A DNA stretch of 64,000 nucleotides from Deltaproteobacteria bacterium. Lineage in GTDB: Bacteria > Desulfobacterota > Binatia > HRBIN30 > CADEER01. Location of the stretch: positions 25,866 through 89,865 of the forward strand of contig JAJCZJ010000122.1 in the NCBI GenBank assembly GCA_029262455.1. Direction: 5' to 3'. Position numbers and translations under genes: made by a program. Of the stretch, positions 27,681-38,020 are shown piece by piece (within the stretch, counting starts at the first letter, position 1; each line of letters opens with the position of its first letter). The notes under the pieces were generated by a model. It saw only the letters and a list, made by a program, of their open reading frames with translations. It was not told the DNA's origin and made no database searches.

Positions 27681-28991
27681 ATGAGCCAGCGCATTACCGC
27701 ACTGCAGTCACGGGACTTGCGATTTCCTACCTCCGACTTCGCCCATGGCTCGGACGCCATGAACCCCGACCCCGACTACTCGGCCGCAACCGCCGTCCTC
27801 CTTACTGACGACGATACCCTTACGGGCCACGGGATGACGTTCACGATCGGCCGGGGCAACGAGATCTGCGTCCAGGCGATTCGCGCCTTCGAGCGCCTCG
27901 TGGTCGGACGGTACTTGGACGAAATCGAATCCGATCTGGGGGCTTTCTGGCGCTCCCTCGCCGGAGATAGCCAGTTGCGCTGGCTCGGCCCCGAAAAGGG
28001 AGTGATCCATCTCGCGACCGCGGCAGTGGTGAACGCAGTCTGGGATCTGCTCGCGCGGCGAGCCGGCAAGCCGCTGTGGAAATACATGGCCGACATGTCT
28101 CCCGAAGCCGTCGTACGAGCCGTCGACTTCAGACACATCAGCGACGCGGTCTCGCCCGAAGCCGCGCGCGAGTTTCTCGAAGCGCAAAGCGCCGGCCGCT
28201 CGCAGCGCGAAGCTGAGCTCGTACGCGACGGATATCCAGCCTACGTCACCAGTGCCGGATGGCTCGGCTACGACGAAGCAACGATTCGACGACTCTGCCG
28301 CGAGGCAATCACCGCCGGCTGGACCCACTTCAAGATCAAGGTCGGAAGAGATTCGGCTTCGGACTTCGAACGCTGTCGCGTCGTCCGCGAGGAGATCGGC
28401 CCGGACCGATACCTCATGATCGACGCAAACCAGGTATGGGATGTCGACGAGGCCATCGAGGCGATGAAGCCACTGGCCGCGTTCAACCCCCTCTGGATCG
28501 AAGAGCCGACCAGTCCCGACGATGTCCTCGGCCACGCTCGTATCGCCGAGGCCGTACACCCGATCGGCGTCGCGACCGGAGAGCACTGCCAGAACCGTGT
28601 GATCGTCAAGCAGCTCCTGCAAGCCCGCGGCGTAGACTTCCTACAGATCGACGGATGCCGCCTCGGCGGAGTCAACGAGATCATCGCCACCCTACTCCTG
28701 GCAGCGCATTTCGACATCCCAATCTGCCCACATGCCGGAGGTGTCGGGCTCTGCCAGCATGTACAACACTTTTCCGCCTTCGATTACATCGCCGTCAGCG
28801 GCAAGCTCGAAAGTCGAATCATCGAATTCGCCGATCACCTGCACGAACACTTCGTGACTCCATTGGAAGTCCGTGACGGTCGCTATCGACTGCCAACCAC
28901 GCCCGGCCTCGGGGTCGAGTTCCGCACGGAATCGATCGACCGCTACTCCTATCCCGACGGACCGGAATGGCGCGCGCGCATTCGCGGCTGA
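27681..28991 (+). CDS. L-fuconate dehydratase
   Basis: About 436 residues; the ATG at 27681 has AAGGA 7 nt upstream. Enolase-superfamily enzyme: SAGWLGYDEATIRRL, the Lys pair in HFKIKVGRD, metal ligands in MIDANQVWD, WIEEPTSPDD and GEHCQNR, and the distinctive ICPHAGGVGLCQHVQHFS with the general-acid His. This matches characterised L-fuconate dehydratases, which convert L-fuconate to 2-keto-3-deoxy-L-fuconate. First gene of the forward unit, followed by a mutarotase. Confidence 0.94.
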   Translation: MSQRITALQSRDLRFPTSDFAHGSDAMNPDPDYSAATAVLLTDDDTLTGHGMTFTIGRGNEICVQAIRAFERLVVGRYLDEIESDLGAFWRSLAGDSQLRWLGPEKGVIHLATAAVVNAVWDLLARRAGKPLWKYMADMSPEAVVRAVDFRHISDAVSPEAAREFLEAQSAGRSQREAELVRDGYPAYVTSAGWLGYDEATIRRLCREAITAGWTHFKIKVGRDSASDFERCRVVREEIGPDRYLMIDANQVWDVDEAIEAMKPLAAFNPLWIEEPTSPDDVLGHARIAEAVHPIGVATGEHCQNRVIVKQLLQARGVDFLQIDGCRLGGVNEIIATLLLAAHFDIPICPHAGGVGLCQHVQHFSAFDYIAVSGKLESRIIEFADHLHEHFVTPLEVRDGRYRLPTTPGLGVEFRTESIDRYSYPDGPEWRARIRG

Positions 28992-29059
28992 AGAACACCA
29001 CGGCAGAGCCGAGCGATCGAGCCGAGACTTCCAAGCAGCTATTTGAAGAAGGATAGACG

Positions 29060-29389
29060 ATGAGACGAATTGGCCAGACCCTGGGATTGGCACCCGAAAA
29101 ACTCACCGAGTACAAGCGTTACCACGCCAAGATCTGGCCCGAGATCGCAGACGCGATTCGCGCCGCCGGCATCACGAACTATTCAATTTTCTATCGCCAA
29201 GGCCAGCTCTTTTCTTACCTCGAATACACCGGACCGGACGACGAGTTTGAAGCACGCATGGCAACGCTCGCCCAGGCTCCGCGCATGCGCGAATGGTGGG
29301 ACATCATGGAACCGATGCAGATTCCCGATCCCAATCGCCCCGCCGGCACATGGTGGTCCGACATGGACGAAGTGTTTCATCAGGACTGA
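29060..29389 (+). CDS. L-rhamnose/L-fucose mutarotase family protein
   Basis: 109 residues, COG3254 fold: MRRIGQTLGLAPEKLTEYKRYH, FSYLEYTGPDDEFE and the terminal EPMQIPDPNRPAGTWW. Family members interconvert sugar anomers; in this cluster it would supply the beta-L-fucose anomer used by the dehydrogenase. AAGGA lies 8 nt before the ATG. It follows the dehydratase gene by 68 bp and is probably co-transcribed. Confidence 0.9.
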   Translation: MRRIGQTLGLAPEKLTEYKRYHAKIWPEIADAIRAAGITNYSIFYRQGQLFSYLEYTGPDDEFEARMATLAQAPRMREWWDIMEPMQIPDPNRPAGTWWSDMDEVFHQD

Positions 29390-29397
29390 AACGCGGA

Positions 29398-29662
29398 TGA
29401 ACGCGGATGCTGCGGCAGTGCCCCCGCACGAGGACATTCTGACGGTGTCGCGCAACCCGGAGGTGTCTTACAATTCCGGGCGCCTCCGCCTTTTCTCCCG
29501 CGTCGAATACGAGCTGATGCAGCCGGACTCCGGGCGCAGGCCGAGCAGCGCGGCTGGGATCCCAAGGAGCCCCTCGACTTCATCTTCGTGGACGATCCGC
29601 GCCACCGCAGCTTTCGACTACGGACCTCGCGTTCCTTCACCCCCGGTCACCTGACGGGATGA
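29398..29662 (+). pseudogene. Frameshifted gene remnant of unknown family
   Basis: Frame 1 reads sensibly to about 29520 (SGRLRLFSRVEYELMQ). The coding character then moves to another frame (LRAQAEQRGWDPKEPLDF then IFVDDPRHRSFRLRTSRSF), ending at a TGA at 29660. The two parts look like one protein split by an indel near 29520. The remnant starts inside a dispersed GATGAACGCGGATG repeat. No family was recognised, and it could be a chance frame. Confidence 0.4.
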
Positions 29663-29707
29663 ATTGGTCGCATGACGGAGCAGCGGACGCCGAGGACTTT
29701 TTGGCCG

Positions 29708-29761
29708 GATGAACGCGCGATGAACCCAGCCCGGCCGGGCGGGGTTCATCGCGCGTTCATC
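29708..29761. repeat. Perfect 20-bp inverted repeat with palindromic loop
   Basis: Bases 29708-29727 are the exact reverse complement of 29742-29761 (arms start GATGAACGCGCGATG). The 14-nt loop includes the 12-bp palindrome GCCCGGCCGGGC (29729-29740). Free ends are unrelated. The arms repeat the GATGAACGCG word of the dispersed family nearby. The rest of the 515-bp gap 29390-29904 holds the gene remnant and a promoter. Confidence 0.9.
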
Positions 29762-29838
29762 AGTGGCGCGCCTTGGTCGATAGCGAACAGATCGCAACAA
29801 TTCGACCGAGTCATCTTACAAGTGATGCAAATTAGTCC

Positions 29839-29867
29839 TTGCCGAGACCAGGACTGAGGAACATACT
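29839..29867 (+). promoter_or_regulatory. Possible sigma-70-type promoter of the 116-residue protein gene
   Basis: TTGCCG (29839-29844), 17 nt, CATACT (29862-29867), each matching consensus at 4 of 6. It lies about 38 bp before the ATG at 29905. Confidence 0.4.
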
Positions 29868-29904
29868 CTTTCGCGCAACTGGCGTATCGAAAGTAGGAGG
29901 CACG

Positions 29905-30255
29905 ATGATTGAGCGACGTGCGCAATCGAAAATCGTATTGCACCTCAGCAAGCCCTGGAAGATGGGTGAAGCGCTGGGATGGCCCTCAATGCCTGCGTCG
30001 GTGGACTACCAAGAAGGTGATCGGTGGCTCATCGAGCTGGAGAAGCCCTTCCGCTTCGGCAAGTCCGAGTACCGGTTCTTCGTCGTCGAACCCCGCCTGG
30101 AAGGATGGCATCTCGGCGACGCGGAATCACGCGAGGTCCCATGCAGAATCGTCCCGACAGCCGAAGACCAGCTGTCCTCCGACCATCCTTGCGAAATACC
30201 GCGGCGACGAAACGGAATACCGATCGTCGGATCCATCACCGACTATCACCACTAG
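29905..30255 (+). CDS. Hypothetical protein, 116 residues
   Basis: The ATG is preceded by AGGAGG (29895-29900) and a plausible promoter, so it is probably a real gene. No signal peptide or TM segment. The sequence is mixed alpha/beta, with a basic N-terminus and the segment EKPFRFGKSEYRFFVVEPRL; it ends GSITDYHH. No family was recognised. It stands alone between the fucose cluster and the lipase foldase gene, which converges on it. Confidence 0.6.
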   Translation: MIERRAQSKIVLHLSKPWKMGEALGWPSMPASVDYQEGDRWLIELEKPFRFGKSEYRFFVVEPRLEGWHLGDAESREVPCRIVPTAEDQLSSDHPCEIPRRRNGIPIVGSITDYHH

Positions 30256-30372
30256 CCAGTTCTTCTCGAACCGAACCGCGGAACGAACAATCGTGTTCGG
30301 CTTGCGCGGAAGATCGGCTCGCGAAGAATCCGTATATCTGAGTTCATCTGCGGTTCCAAAACGCGACCGTAC

Positions 30373-31395
30373 CTAACGCGCAAGTTCGATGCGGTCGAGT
30401 GCGCTCACTCTCTTGCGTTCGTTCGCGGAGAATTCGCTCTCGAGCAGCGCCTCGACCCTCGCGGCCTTCTCTTCGCTACTCAAGCCGCTCGTCGACTCAA
30501 CCACGGAGCGCCGCCGCCGAAACTCGTCGACTCTAGACCTCCACTCGCTGCGCCGCTGATCGAGGTTGGCCAACCGCTCGGCGGCTGCGACTCCAAAGCG
30601 CTCCTCGCGCAGGGAGCGGACCTCCTGGTCTGTTCCGCCAGCCGCCCGCAACGCCGCCTCGTCGCGCGACAGCTCGAGTGGCGCCCGTGCTTGCCGCTGA
30701 ACTTCGCGCACTTCTTCAGGAAGTTCCGCCTCCACTTCGGCAATGAGTCGTTCACGCTCCTCTGGCGAGAGAGTCGGGTCCGAAACCAATCGCCGCATCT
30801 CGACGGCTACCGCCGCTTGCCGGGCTTCGACCCCGAAGAGCTTCGCCGCGTCCGCGGTGCCAAAAATGTCCTCGCGCAAGGCAGACAGCGCGCCCAGACG
30901 ATCGGCCAGCGAGGCGCTGCCGCTTCCGTCGGCGTGGAGACGCGCTGCGGCGCGGCGGTATTCGAGGAAGCGCGCCATGAGGTCACGCGCCTGCGACAAG
31001 GCCGGCTCCTCCAGTCGCGCATCGATTTCCGCGTCGATCCGGTTTCGAATCGCCGCATCAGACGTCTCCCCAGACGCGATGAAAAAGTACTCTAAGAATC
31101 GAAGGATATCCGGTCCAACGATGAGGTTTCCGTCATCATCTACCGGCAACGCACCATCGATTTCCGTATCCCGCAGTGAGCCAGGGATTTCTTGCGACGC
31201 ACTTGGAATGACCCCTTGCCCTCTGTCGAGATTGCGGCGCGGCGCGGCATCGAATTTGGCATCCGAAAGCCCGCGATCAACCACAGACTGTCTGTTGGGT
31301 CGGACGGAGGAGTCCTTGGAGACATCACTCCGGATCGAAAGCCAGCCGAGCCCGAACAGCGCAATCGCAACGCCGAGCCACCGAACCCCGGTCAT
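30373..31395 (-). CDS. Lipase-specific foldase (lipase chaperone, LifO family)
   Basis: 340 residues. One N-terminal TM segment (about 5-20) anchors it in the inner membrane, followed by a variable linker. The family's start is seen as SLRDTEIDGALPVDDDGNL and the conserved Rx(1-2)FDY motif region appears as LRFLEYFFIASGE, a variant of the usual FDYFLSALGE. The rest is a long alpha-helical, charged array that clasps the lipase in the periplasm. It lies 67 bp downstream of a matching lipase gene in the same direction, the classic family I.1/I.2 pairing. No other function fits. Confidence 0.88.
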   Translation of the reverse strand: MTGVRWLGVAIALFGLGWLSIRSDVSKDSSVRPNRQSVVDRGLSDAKFDAAPRRNLDRGQGVIPSASQEIPGSLRDTEIDGALPVDDDGNLIVGPDILRFLEYFFIASGETSDAAIRNRIDAEIDARLEEPALSQARDLMARFLEYRRAAARLHADGSGSASLADRLGALSALREDIFGTADAAKLFGVEARQAAVAVEMRRLVSDPTLSPEERERLIAEVEAELPEEVREVQRQARAPLELSRDEAALRAAGGTDQEVRSLREERFGVAAAERLANLDQRRSEWRSRVDEFRRRRSVVESTSGLSSEEKAARVEALLESEFSANERKRVSALDRIELAR

Positions 31396-31462
31396 TCGTC
31401 GTCATCCTCGCGGGCGGCGGCGTCGGCTGACGACGCCGCCCGCGTCGATTGAAGTGTTCCGA

Positions 31463-32977
<1,515 letters not shown>

Positions 32978-34627
32978 CTATTCAGCCTTGGCTTTGAAGT
33001 TCTCCGGATCGCTCTTGAGGACGTTGCTTTGAAACGAAGACTCCCAGCACTGCGTGCCGTTGCTCAGCTGTACGGTGAGCGGCAAGTCTAGCGCAGTCAA
33101 ATCTGTCATCGGGAGATTGACGCCCTTCCCCTTGACGATGATCTTGGCTTTTCCCGCATCGCCGGCTTTCGCCACGATGACTTTGACGCCGTCCGGGGTC
33201 GTCGACTTGTCCTTGTATTTGAAGCCGGTCGTCTTCGACTGCCAATCCGCGCCGCTCGGAATCTCGAGAGACATGATGATCGTGTCCTGCGCACCGGTTT
33301 GATCGTAGACACACAGCAAGTAATCAGTGGTTGCCACAGGATTACCGAAGTCGCCGAGAGTGGTTTCCTCGCCTTTGAGGAGCTTCCAAATCAGCTTGTC
33401 GCTCTTGTCGGTCGCTTTGTCTTTGAGCAGCAAGAGCCCCTTACCCGCCTGCGTGCCGGTGATACAGCCGGTGAGCGGCGTCGCGTCTCCGACACATACC
33501 CCTGCCTGACAGCTATCGGTCGCCGTGCATGCCTGACCGTCGTCGCAAGCCGCACCGTTATCCGGGGAGCAAACCGACGGCGCGCCGGCGCACACGAAGC
33601 ACTCGTCGATCACGCAAGACGTACAGCCGTCGTCCGGGACCAACGCGCCATCGTCGCACTCTTCTCCGACATCGATAACGCCGTCACCGCAGGTTTCGCT
33701 CGCCCACCCCAGGTCGAACATCAGGTCGAGAGCGAGGCCCGGGTCATGTTCCGGCCCGGTGTAGGAGGGTTCCATGACCTCGTTCGGCGACAGCGAGGTA
33801 CTGAAGTGAGACACCGACGATCCCTGCTCAATGGGGTCCGGAGCGTAAATCTCGACGTGCCCCGAAATCGGTTCGCGGCCGCTGGAGAGGCCGCCCCCGT
33901 TGGCGACAACATCGGCGCCGGTCCAATGCAGATCGCCGGTGTCGACATTGGCGGTAGCGCGCTGGCCATTCGTCATGGTCGGGTAGCTACCGCCCGTAGA
34001 ATGGTCTTCCAAGTGCACCATGTAGCTATCGTCTCGATCCTGAAAACGTGCACCTGTCGCGAGGTCTACCAAGGTCAGGAAACCAATCCCGTGGCCGATC
34101 TCGTGCAACACCACCGTTGCGAAGTCGATATCGAACCCAGGTGGCGACTGATCGAGGCCGTAGTACCAACCGTTCGGAAAGGCGCATGTCGTACCGACAA
34201 CGCTATTGAAGGTCGCAAACACATCGCTTTGCCCGTTCAAGTCCATACCGGCAATCGAGTTTGCCAACGCCTGCGGATACCAGGTATCGGCCAGCGGAGC
34301 GCCGGCAAAGTCGCGATGTACCGTGGTCGGACCCGCACCTCCCAGCGTCGCCCCAAAAGCATCGCAGCTCAGCGGATCGAAATTCGCGTCGACGGAAATC
34401 GTAATATCGCTGCCAAGCAGGGATCCCCAAATGTCGGCGGCGTGTTGAAAAGCGATCAAACGTTGGGCACCGATCGTGACACCGGTATTCCCCCCTATCG
34501 GCACAGCCGGCGTCGTATCGTTGAAGCCCTCACCCGGGCCGTCGAGATTGACCACATTCACAGTCGCCGCAACAGTCGGCGACACAGAAACTAAAATCGA
34601 TACCACCGCCGCAAAAAATCGGGACAT
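32978..34627 (-). CDS. Secreted zinc metalloprotease with Myxococcus-type Cys-rich repeats
   Basis: 549 residues with a signal peptide (MSRFFAAVVSILVSVSPTVAA). The catalytic motif VVLHEIGHGIGF (His175, Glu176, His179) sits in a reprolysin/PA-type domain with AFPNGWYYGL before it and NEVMEPSYTG after it (Met-turn candidate). Residues about 325-345 (CGDGVIDVGEECDDG) are Myxococcus cysteine-rich repeats, followed by more Cys pairs. The last 160 residues, starting GKGLLLLKDKATDKSDKL, form a beta-rich domain common at the end of secreted proteins in this type of genome. The start ATG overlaps the stop of the small upstream gene by 1 nt (TGATG). Confidence 0.85.
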   Translation of the reverse strand: MSRFFAAVVSILVSVSPTVAATVNVVNLDGPGEGFNDTTPAVPIGGNTGVTIGAQRLIAFQHAADIWGSLLGSDITISVDANFDPLSCDAFGATLGGAGPTTVHRDFAGAPLADTWYPQALANSIAGMDLNGQSDVFATFNSVVGTTCAFPNGWYYGLDQSPPGFDIDFATVVLHEIGHGIGFLTLVDLATGARFQDRDDSYMVHLEDHSTGGSYPTMTNGQRATANVDTGDLHWTGADVVANGGGLSSGREPISGHVEIYAPDPIEQGSSVSHFSTSLSPNEVMEPSYTGPEHDPGLALDLMFDLGWASETCGDGVIDVGEECDDGALVPDDGCTSCVIDECFVCAGAPSVCSPDNGAACDDGQACTATDSCQAGVCVGDATPLTGCITGTQAGKGLLLLKDKATDKSDKLIWKLLKGEETTLGDFGNPVATTDYLLCVYDQTGAQDTIIMSLEIPSGADWQSKTTGFKYKDKSTTPDGVKVIVAKAGDAGKAKIIVKGKGVNLPMTDLTALDLPLTVQLSNGTQCWESSFQSNVLKSDPENFKAKAE

Positions 34628-34989
34628 CAGCGGTCGCCCTCAGGCTTGGCGTCCGTTTCACAGTCCACCGCCACCTTGCCGTCGGATCCAACACTCGCCC
34701 GCGCGACGCCGCCAAACCGCCTCTGGAGATCGACCGTGAAGCCGCCAGCCGGGTTCACCTCTTCGACGAGATCCGCAGTCGGAACCGACCCTGTGAACAT
34801 CGCGGCAGGCTGCTCAGTGCCACTCGGCGCGCTGCGTCGCTCCCCCGTGTCTGGATCAATGTGCACACGCATGCCGGCCGCCGGAACCGCGACCTGGCTC
34901 TGCCCGGAAGAGGCTGTGTCATCCGCCATGGCAGGCATACTCAGCGCGAGCCCTACCATCCCGGCGCCAAAAGCAATTGCAGTTCTCAT
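34627..34989 (-). CDS. Small exported protein coupled to the metalloprotease
   Basis: 120 residues with a signal peptide ending PAMAD. The mature part has GMRVHIDPDTGERR, a motif resembling the post-PEP-CTERM-type IDPETGE sequences of small exported proteins, then a short beta domain (GGFTVDLQRRF) with one Cys. It ends at the first base of the protease start codon, so translation is coupled. The tight coupling suggests an inhibitor, chaperone or partner of the protease, but this is inference. Confidence 0.7.
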   Translation of the reverse strand: MRTAIAFGAGMVGLALSMPAMADDTASSGQSQVAVPAAGMRVHIDPDTGERRSAPSGTEQPAAMFTGSVPTADLVEEVNPAGGFTVDLQRRFGGVARASVGSDGKVAVDCETDAKPEGDR

Positions 34990-35130
34990 CGTCGTTTACC
35001 CTTTCCGGAGTTGGATCGAATCGAGGCATCCTAGACGGACGCCGGGTTGAATCAAAGCGAGAATTTGCAAATCCCTGCGGGGCAACAAATAGGCAAGAGA
35101 TATCGTGCCCTCGAAAATGCGGGCCAGCCA

Positions 35131-35472
35131 CTAGAGACGGGCACCACCAGAGAGCCGACCCAGCAGCCCGGCGACAACGACTCCGACAGTGTTTGCAACG
35201 ACGTCACCGAAGTCGGGTGTTCGAAAAGGAACAAATCCTTGGAGCACTTCCAAGACGCCACCCAACAGCGCTAGGCACAGCAAGACCACCGCGCGTTGGC
35301 GTGCTCCACGGAACGCCATCAGGGCGAGAACTCCATCCAGAGCGAACATGGAAAAGTGAACGATCTTGTCGCCTTGAGCCGGCAGCGGCGGCGCGCCTTC
35401 CAACGGAGCCAGACAGGCATAGGCTGTTGCAACCACTCCGAGTCCAAAAAGACTGCGCCAGAACCAAACCAT
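35131..35472 (-). CDS. VanZ-like family membrane protein
   Basis: About 113 residues from the ATG at 35472; a longer frame exists but crosses a 12-bp tandem repeat and the neighbouring promoter. Four short hydrophobic helices with DKIVHFSMFALDG, LALLGGVLEVLQGFVPFR and DFGDVVANTVGV, the VanZ fold signature (DK..H, E..Q, D..D..N). The family includes teicoplanin-resistance VanZ but most members have unknown roles in the inner membrane. Divergent from the acyltransferase gene. Confidence 0.82.
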   Translation of the reverse strand: MVWFWRSLFGLGVVATAYACLAPLEGAPPLPAQGDKIVHFSMFALDGVLALMAFRGARQRAVVLLCLALLGGVLEVLQGFVPFRTPDFGDVVANTVGVVVAGLLGRLSGGARL

Positions 35473-35517
35473 GTGCGATGCAATCCTCGACAACACCGCA
35501 ACGGAAAGCAAACCCAG

Positions 35518-35565
35518 GTCGGAGCCGATGTCGGAGCCGATGTCGGGGCCGATGTCGGGGCCGAT
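35518..35565. repeat. 12-bp tandem repeat between divergent genes
   Basis: Four units of GTCGGAGCCGAT or GTCGGGGCCGAT in direct order, with a fifth decayed. They lie between the vanZ-like and acyltransferase starts, where copy number could change promoter spacing. Confidence 0.85.
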
Positions 35566-35612
35566 GTGGCCCCGGTTGGACGAGTCGGTCTGGTTGGCGA
35601 TAACCTCCCCCC

Positions 35613-37934
35613 GTGACCGAATCGAAACAGAACACAGTTTACCTGGTCGACGCGTGCAGCAGAGTCGAGAAAAAGCTGATCGAAGATTGGATTTCCGACA
35701 GCAGCAACGGCAAGCGCTGCTCAACCCTGCCGATTCCTCCATCGCGCGGTCGCGCCCGACCGGCCATCGACCCGCAGCTGGAGGCTGTTCTCGCAACCGA
35801 CGACGACCCTCTCCTCACACCACTACGGGTCGCGTGGTTCCCAAAGACCCGCGATGGGATCCGCGCGGCACGTGTTTCGGATCTCTGGACGTTCGGGGAC
35901 CCGCGCGATCCCGGGCCGATCCGCCAATCGTGGATTGTGCGCAACTCGCCGGAGCGCTACCGCGTCGTCGAGGCTGACCCCGCCCCGTTGTCCGAGCTCC
36001 GCGGTCGCTGGCGCGAAGCCAGCAGTACCGACAGTGGTCACACCATTGGACTCGCAGAGTTCGTCGCGAGACAAGCTGCCCTGGCGCTCGAGCGCGCCGA
36101 GCGCCGGCTGCGCGGCGCCAGGTACAAAGTACCCCGCTTCGTCGCCGAGGATATTCTCACCCGTCCGGGCTTTCGCGGTGGCATTGCTCAACTCGGGGCG
36201 GCCAAAGGAGATTCCGGCGACGCGGCCGAACGCGAAGCCACGAGCTATCTTGCGGAGATTGCCGCAACCCACACGGCGTACGTGATCGACCTCGCAGCGC
36301 AGCTAATCCGGCTACTCTACACACGTGGATACAACGAGGAGCTTCGCTACGACCACAAACGCCTCGAGGAGATCCTCGCTCTCGGCCAGCGCCACCCCTT
36401 GGTCATGCTGCCGACGCACAAGTCCAACCTCGACCATCTCGTACTTCAATACATCCTGTACGAGACCGGACACCCGCCGAATCACACCGCGGGCGGCATC
36501 AACATGAACTTCTTCCCAATCGGACCAATCCTCCGGCGCAGCGGAATCTTTTTTATCCGACGCACGTTCAAGGACAATCCGGTCTACAAGTTCGTATTGC
36601 AGCACTACATCGACTACCTGATCGAGAAGCGTTTCTCCCTAGAGTGGTATCTCGAAGGAGGCCGTTCGAGGTCGGGAAAACTCCTGCCGCCAAGGTTCGG
36701 ATTGTTTGCGAACGTCGTCGAAGCGTTCCGTCGCGGCAAATCCGAAGACGTCTTTCTGATCCCGATATCGATTGCCTACGAGCAGATCGGCGATGTGGGC
36801 GACTACGTCGCTGAGCAAAGAGGTGCCGAGAAACAGAAGGAGAGCTTCGGGTGGTTGGTCGGCTTCGTCTCGAAGCTTCGCCGCAAGCAGGGAGACATTC
36901 ATATCCGCTTCGGCGAGCCGCTCTCCCTGAGCGAAGCGACTGCGGCGACCAAGGCCGGCCCTGGGACGCCGAACGAGAAGAGTCTTACGATCCAAAAGAT
37001 CGCTTTCGAAACCGCAGTCCGCATCAATCGGGTGACCCCGATCACACCGACGTCCCTCGTCACAATGGCCCTACTCGGCTTCGGCGATCGAGCCCTTACC
37101 TTAGCCGAAACCGCAGAGTCGGTTGGCGACCTATTGCGCTACGCCTCGTCGAAGGAACTTCCGGCCACGTTCCCACTGGACAACGTCGACACCGAGCTGA
37201 TCGAAGCCACACTCGCCGCCCTCCTCGACTCAGGTGTCGTAACAGCCTTCACCGACGGCACGGAAGCAGTCTACGCCATCGGCCCCGAGCAACATTTAGC
37301 CGCGGCATACTACCGCAACACAATCATTCACTTCTTCGTCAATGCCGCGATCGCCGAGCTCTCGCTCGTGCGCGCTGCGGAACCCGACGTCACCGATCCT
37401 CTAGCCGAGTTTTGGAGCGCCACTCTGCGGTTACGCGATCTATTGAAGTTCGAATTCTTTTTCGCGGAGAAAGAGGCCTACCAAGATGAGCTGCGCCGTG
37501 AAGTCGAGATCCACGACCCCAACTGGGAGACGAGGATTGTCGGCGGCCCGGAAGAAGTCCTCAAGACTCTGCGCCATATTCGCCCTTACAACGCCCACCG
37601 CGTACTGCGCCCCTTTCTCGAGGCGTACCGCGTCGTCACCGACAGCCTCGAACACAGCGCGACACCGGCCCACAACAAGAGCTTCACCGCCGATTGCCTC
37701 GCCCTCGGGCAGCAGTACCGACTGCAAAGGCGAATCAACAGTCCCGAGTCAATCTCAAAGGCGCTGTTTGGAACCGCCCTGAAGCTCGCGTCGAACCGAG
37801 GACTCCTCGAAGGCGAGGAAAGCGAAGTGCGCCAGAGGCGTCAGGAGCTCGCCGGCGAAATCCGCGACGCGATTCGATACATCGACGCGATCGAGGCCTT
37901 GGCCAAAGCCCGGCAGGCGGGGCTGCTAAAGTAG
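35613..37934 (+). CDS. plsB: Glycerol-3-phosphate acyltransferase (PlsB-like)
   Basis: 773 residues from a GTG. The acyltransferase core has the four PlsC-type blocks: HKSNLDH (269-275, catalytic HxxxxD), GGINMNFFPIG, FFIRRTFKDN, and WYLEGGRSRSGKL (G3P binding), then VFLIPISIAYE. Length and the long N- and C-terminal parts fit PlsB rather than PlsC. It would acylate sn-glycerol-3-phosphate at position 1, the first step of phospholipid synthesis, at the inner membrane. It ends convergent with the SNF2 gene. Confidence 0.93.
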   Translation: MTESKQNTVYLVDACSRVEKKLIEDWISDSSNGKRCSTLPIPPSRGRARPAIDPQLEAVLATDDDPLLTPLRVAWFPKTRDGIRAARVSDLWTFGDPRDPGPIRQSWIVRNSPERYRVVEADPAPLSELRGRWREASSTDSGHTIGLAEFVARQAALALERAERRLRGARYKVPRFVAEDILTRPGFRGGIAQLGAAKGDSGDAAEREATSYLAEIAATHTAYVIDLAAQLIRLLYTRGYNEELRYDHKRLEEILALGQRHPLVMLPTHKSNLDHLVLQYILYETGHPPNHTAGGINMNFFPIGPILRRSGIFFIRRTFKDNPVYKFVLQHYIDYLIEKRFSLEWYLEGGRSRSGKLLPPRFGLFANVVEAFRRGKSEDVFLIPISIAYEQIGDVGDYVAEQRGAEKQKESFGWLVGFVSKLRRKQGDIHIRFGEPLSLSEATAATKAGPGTPNEKSLTIQKIAFETAVRINRVTPITPTSLVTMALLGFGDRALTLAETAESVGDLLRYASSKELPATFPLDNVDTELIEATLAALLDSGVVTAFTDGTEAVYAIGPEQHLAAAYYRNTIIHFFVNAAIAELSLVRAAEPDVTDPLAEFWSATLRLRDLLKFEFFFAEKEAYQDELRREVEIHDPNWETRIVGGPEEVLKTLRHIRPYNAHRVLRPFLEAYRVVTDSLEHSATPAHNKSFTADCLALGQQYRLQRRINSPESISKALFGTALKLASNRGLLEGEESEVRQRRQELAGEIRDAIRYIDAIEALAKARQAGLLK

Positions 37935-37966
37935 GCGTCCCCCCATCGAGGCCGATTGAAAAAGTC

Positions 37967-37991
37967 CATGGAGGGAGAGGCTCCCTCCATG
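37967..37991. terminator. Perfect 11-bp hairpin between convergent genes (GEAPAEPR-family remnant)
   Basis: CATGGAGGGAG (37967-37977), 3-nt loop, CTCCCTCCATG (37981-37991). It is derived from the dispersed repeat (flank GATTGAAAAAGTCCATGG shared with 32.53 kb). It lies 33 bp past the acyltransferase stop and could serve as its terminator, though there is no U-tract. Confidence 0.5.
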
Positions 37992-38020
37992 AGACGTTTG
38001 GTCCGCGCTATCGCTGCTCT

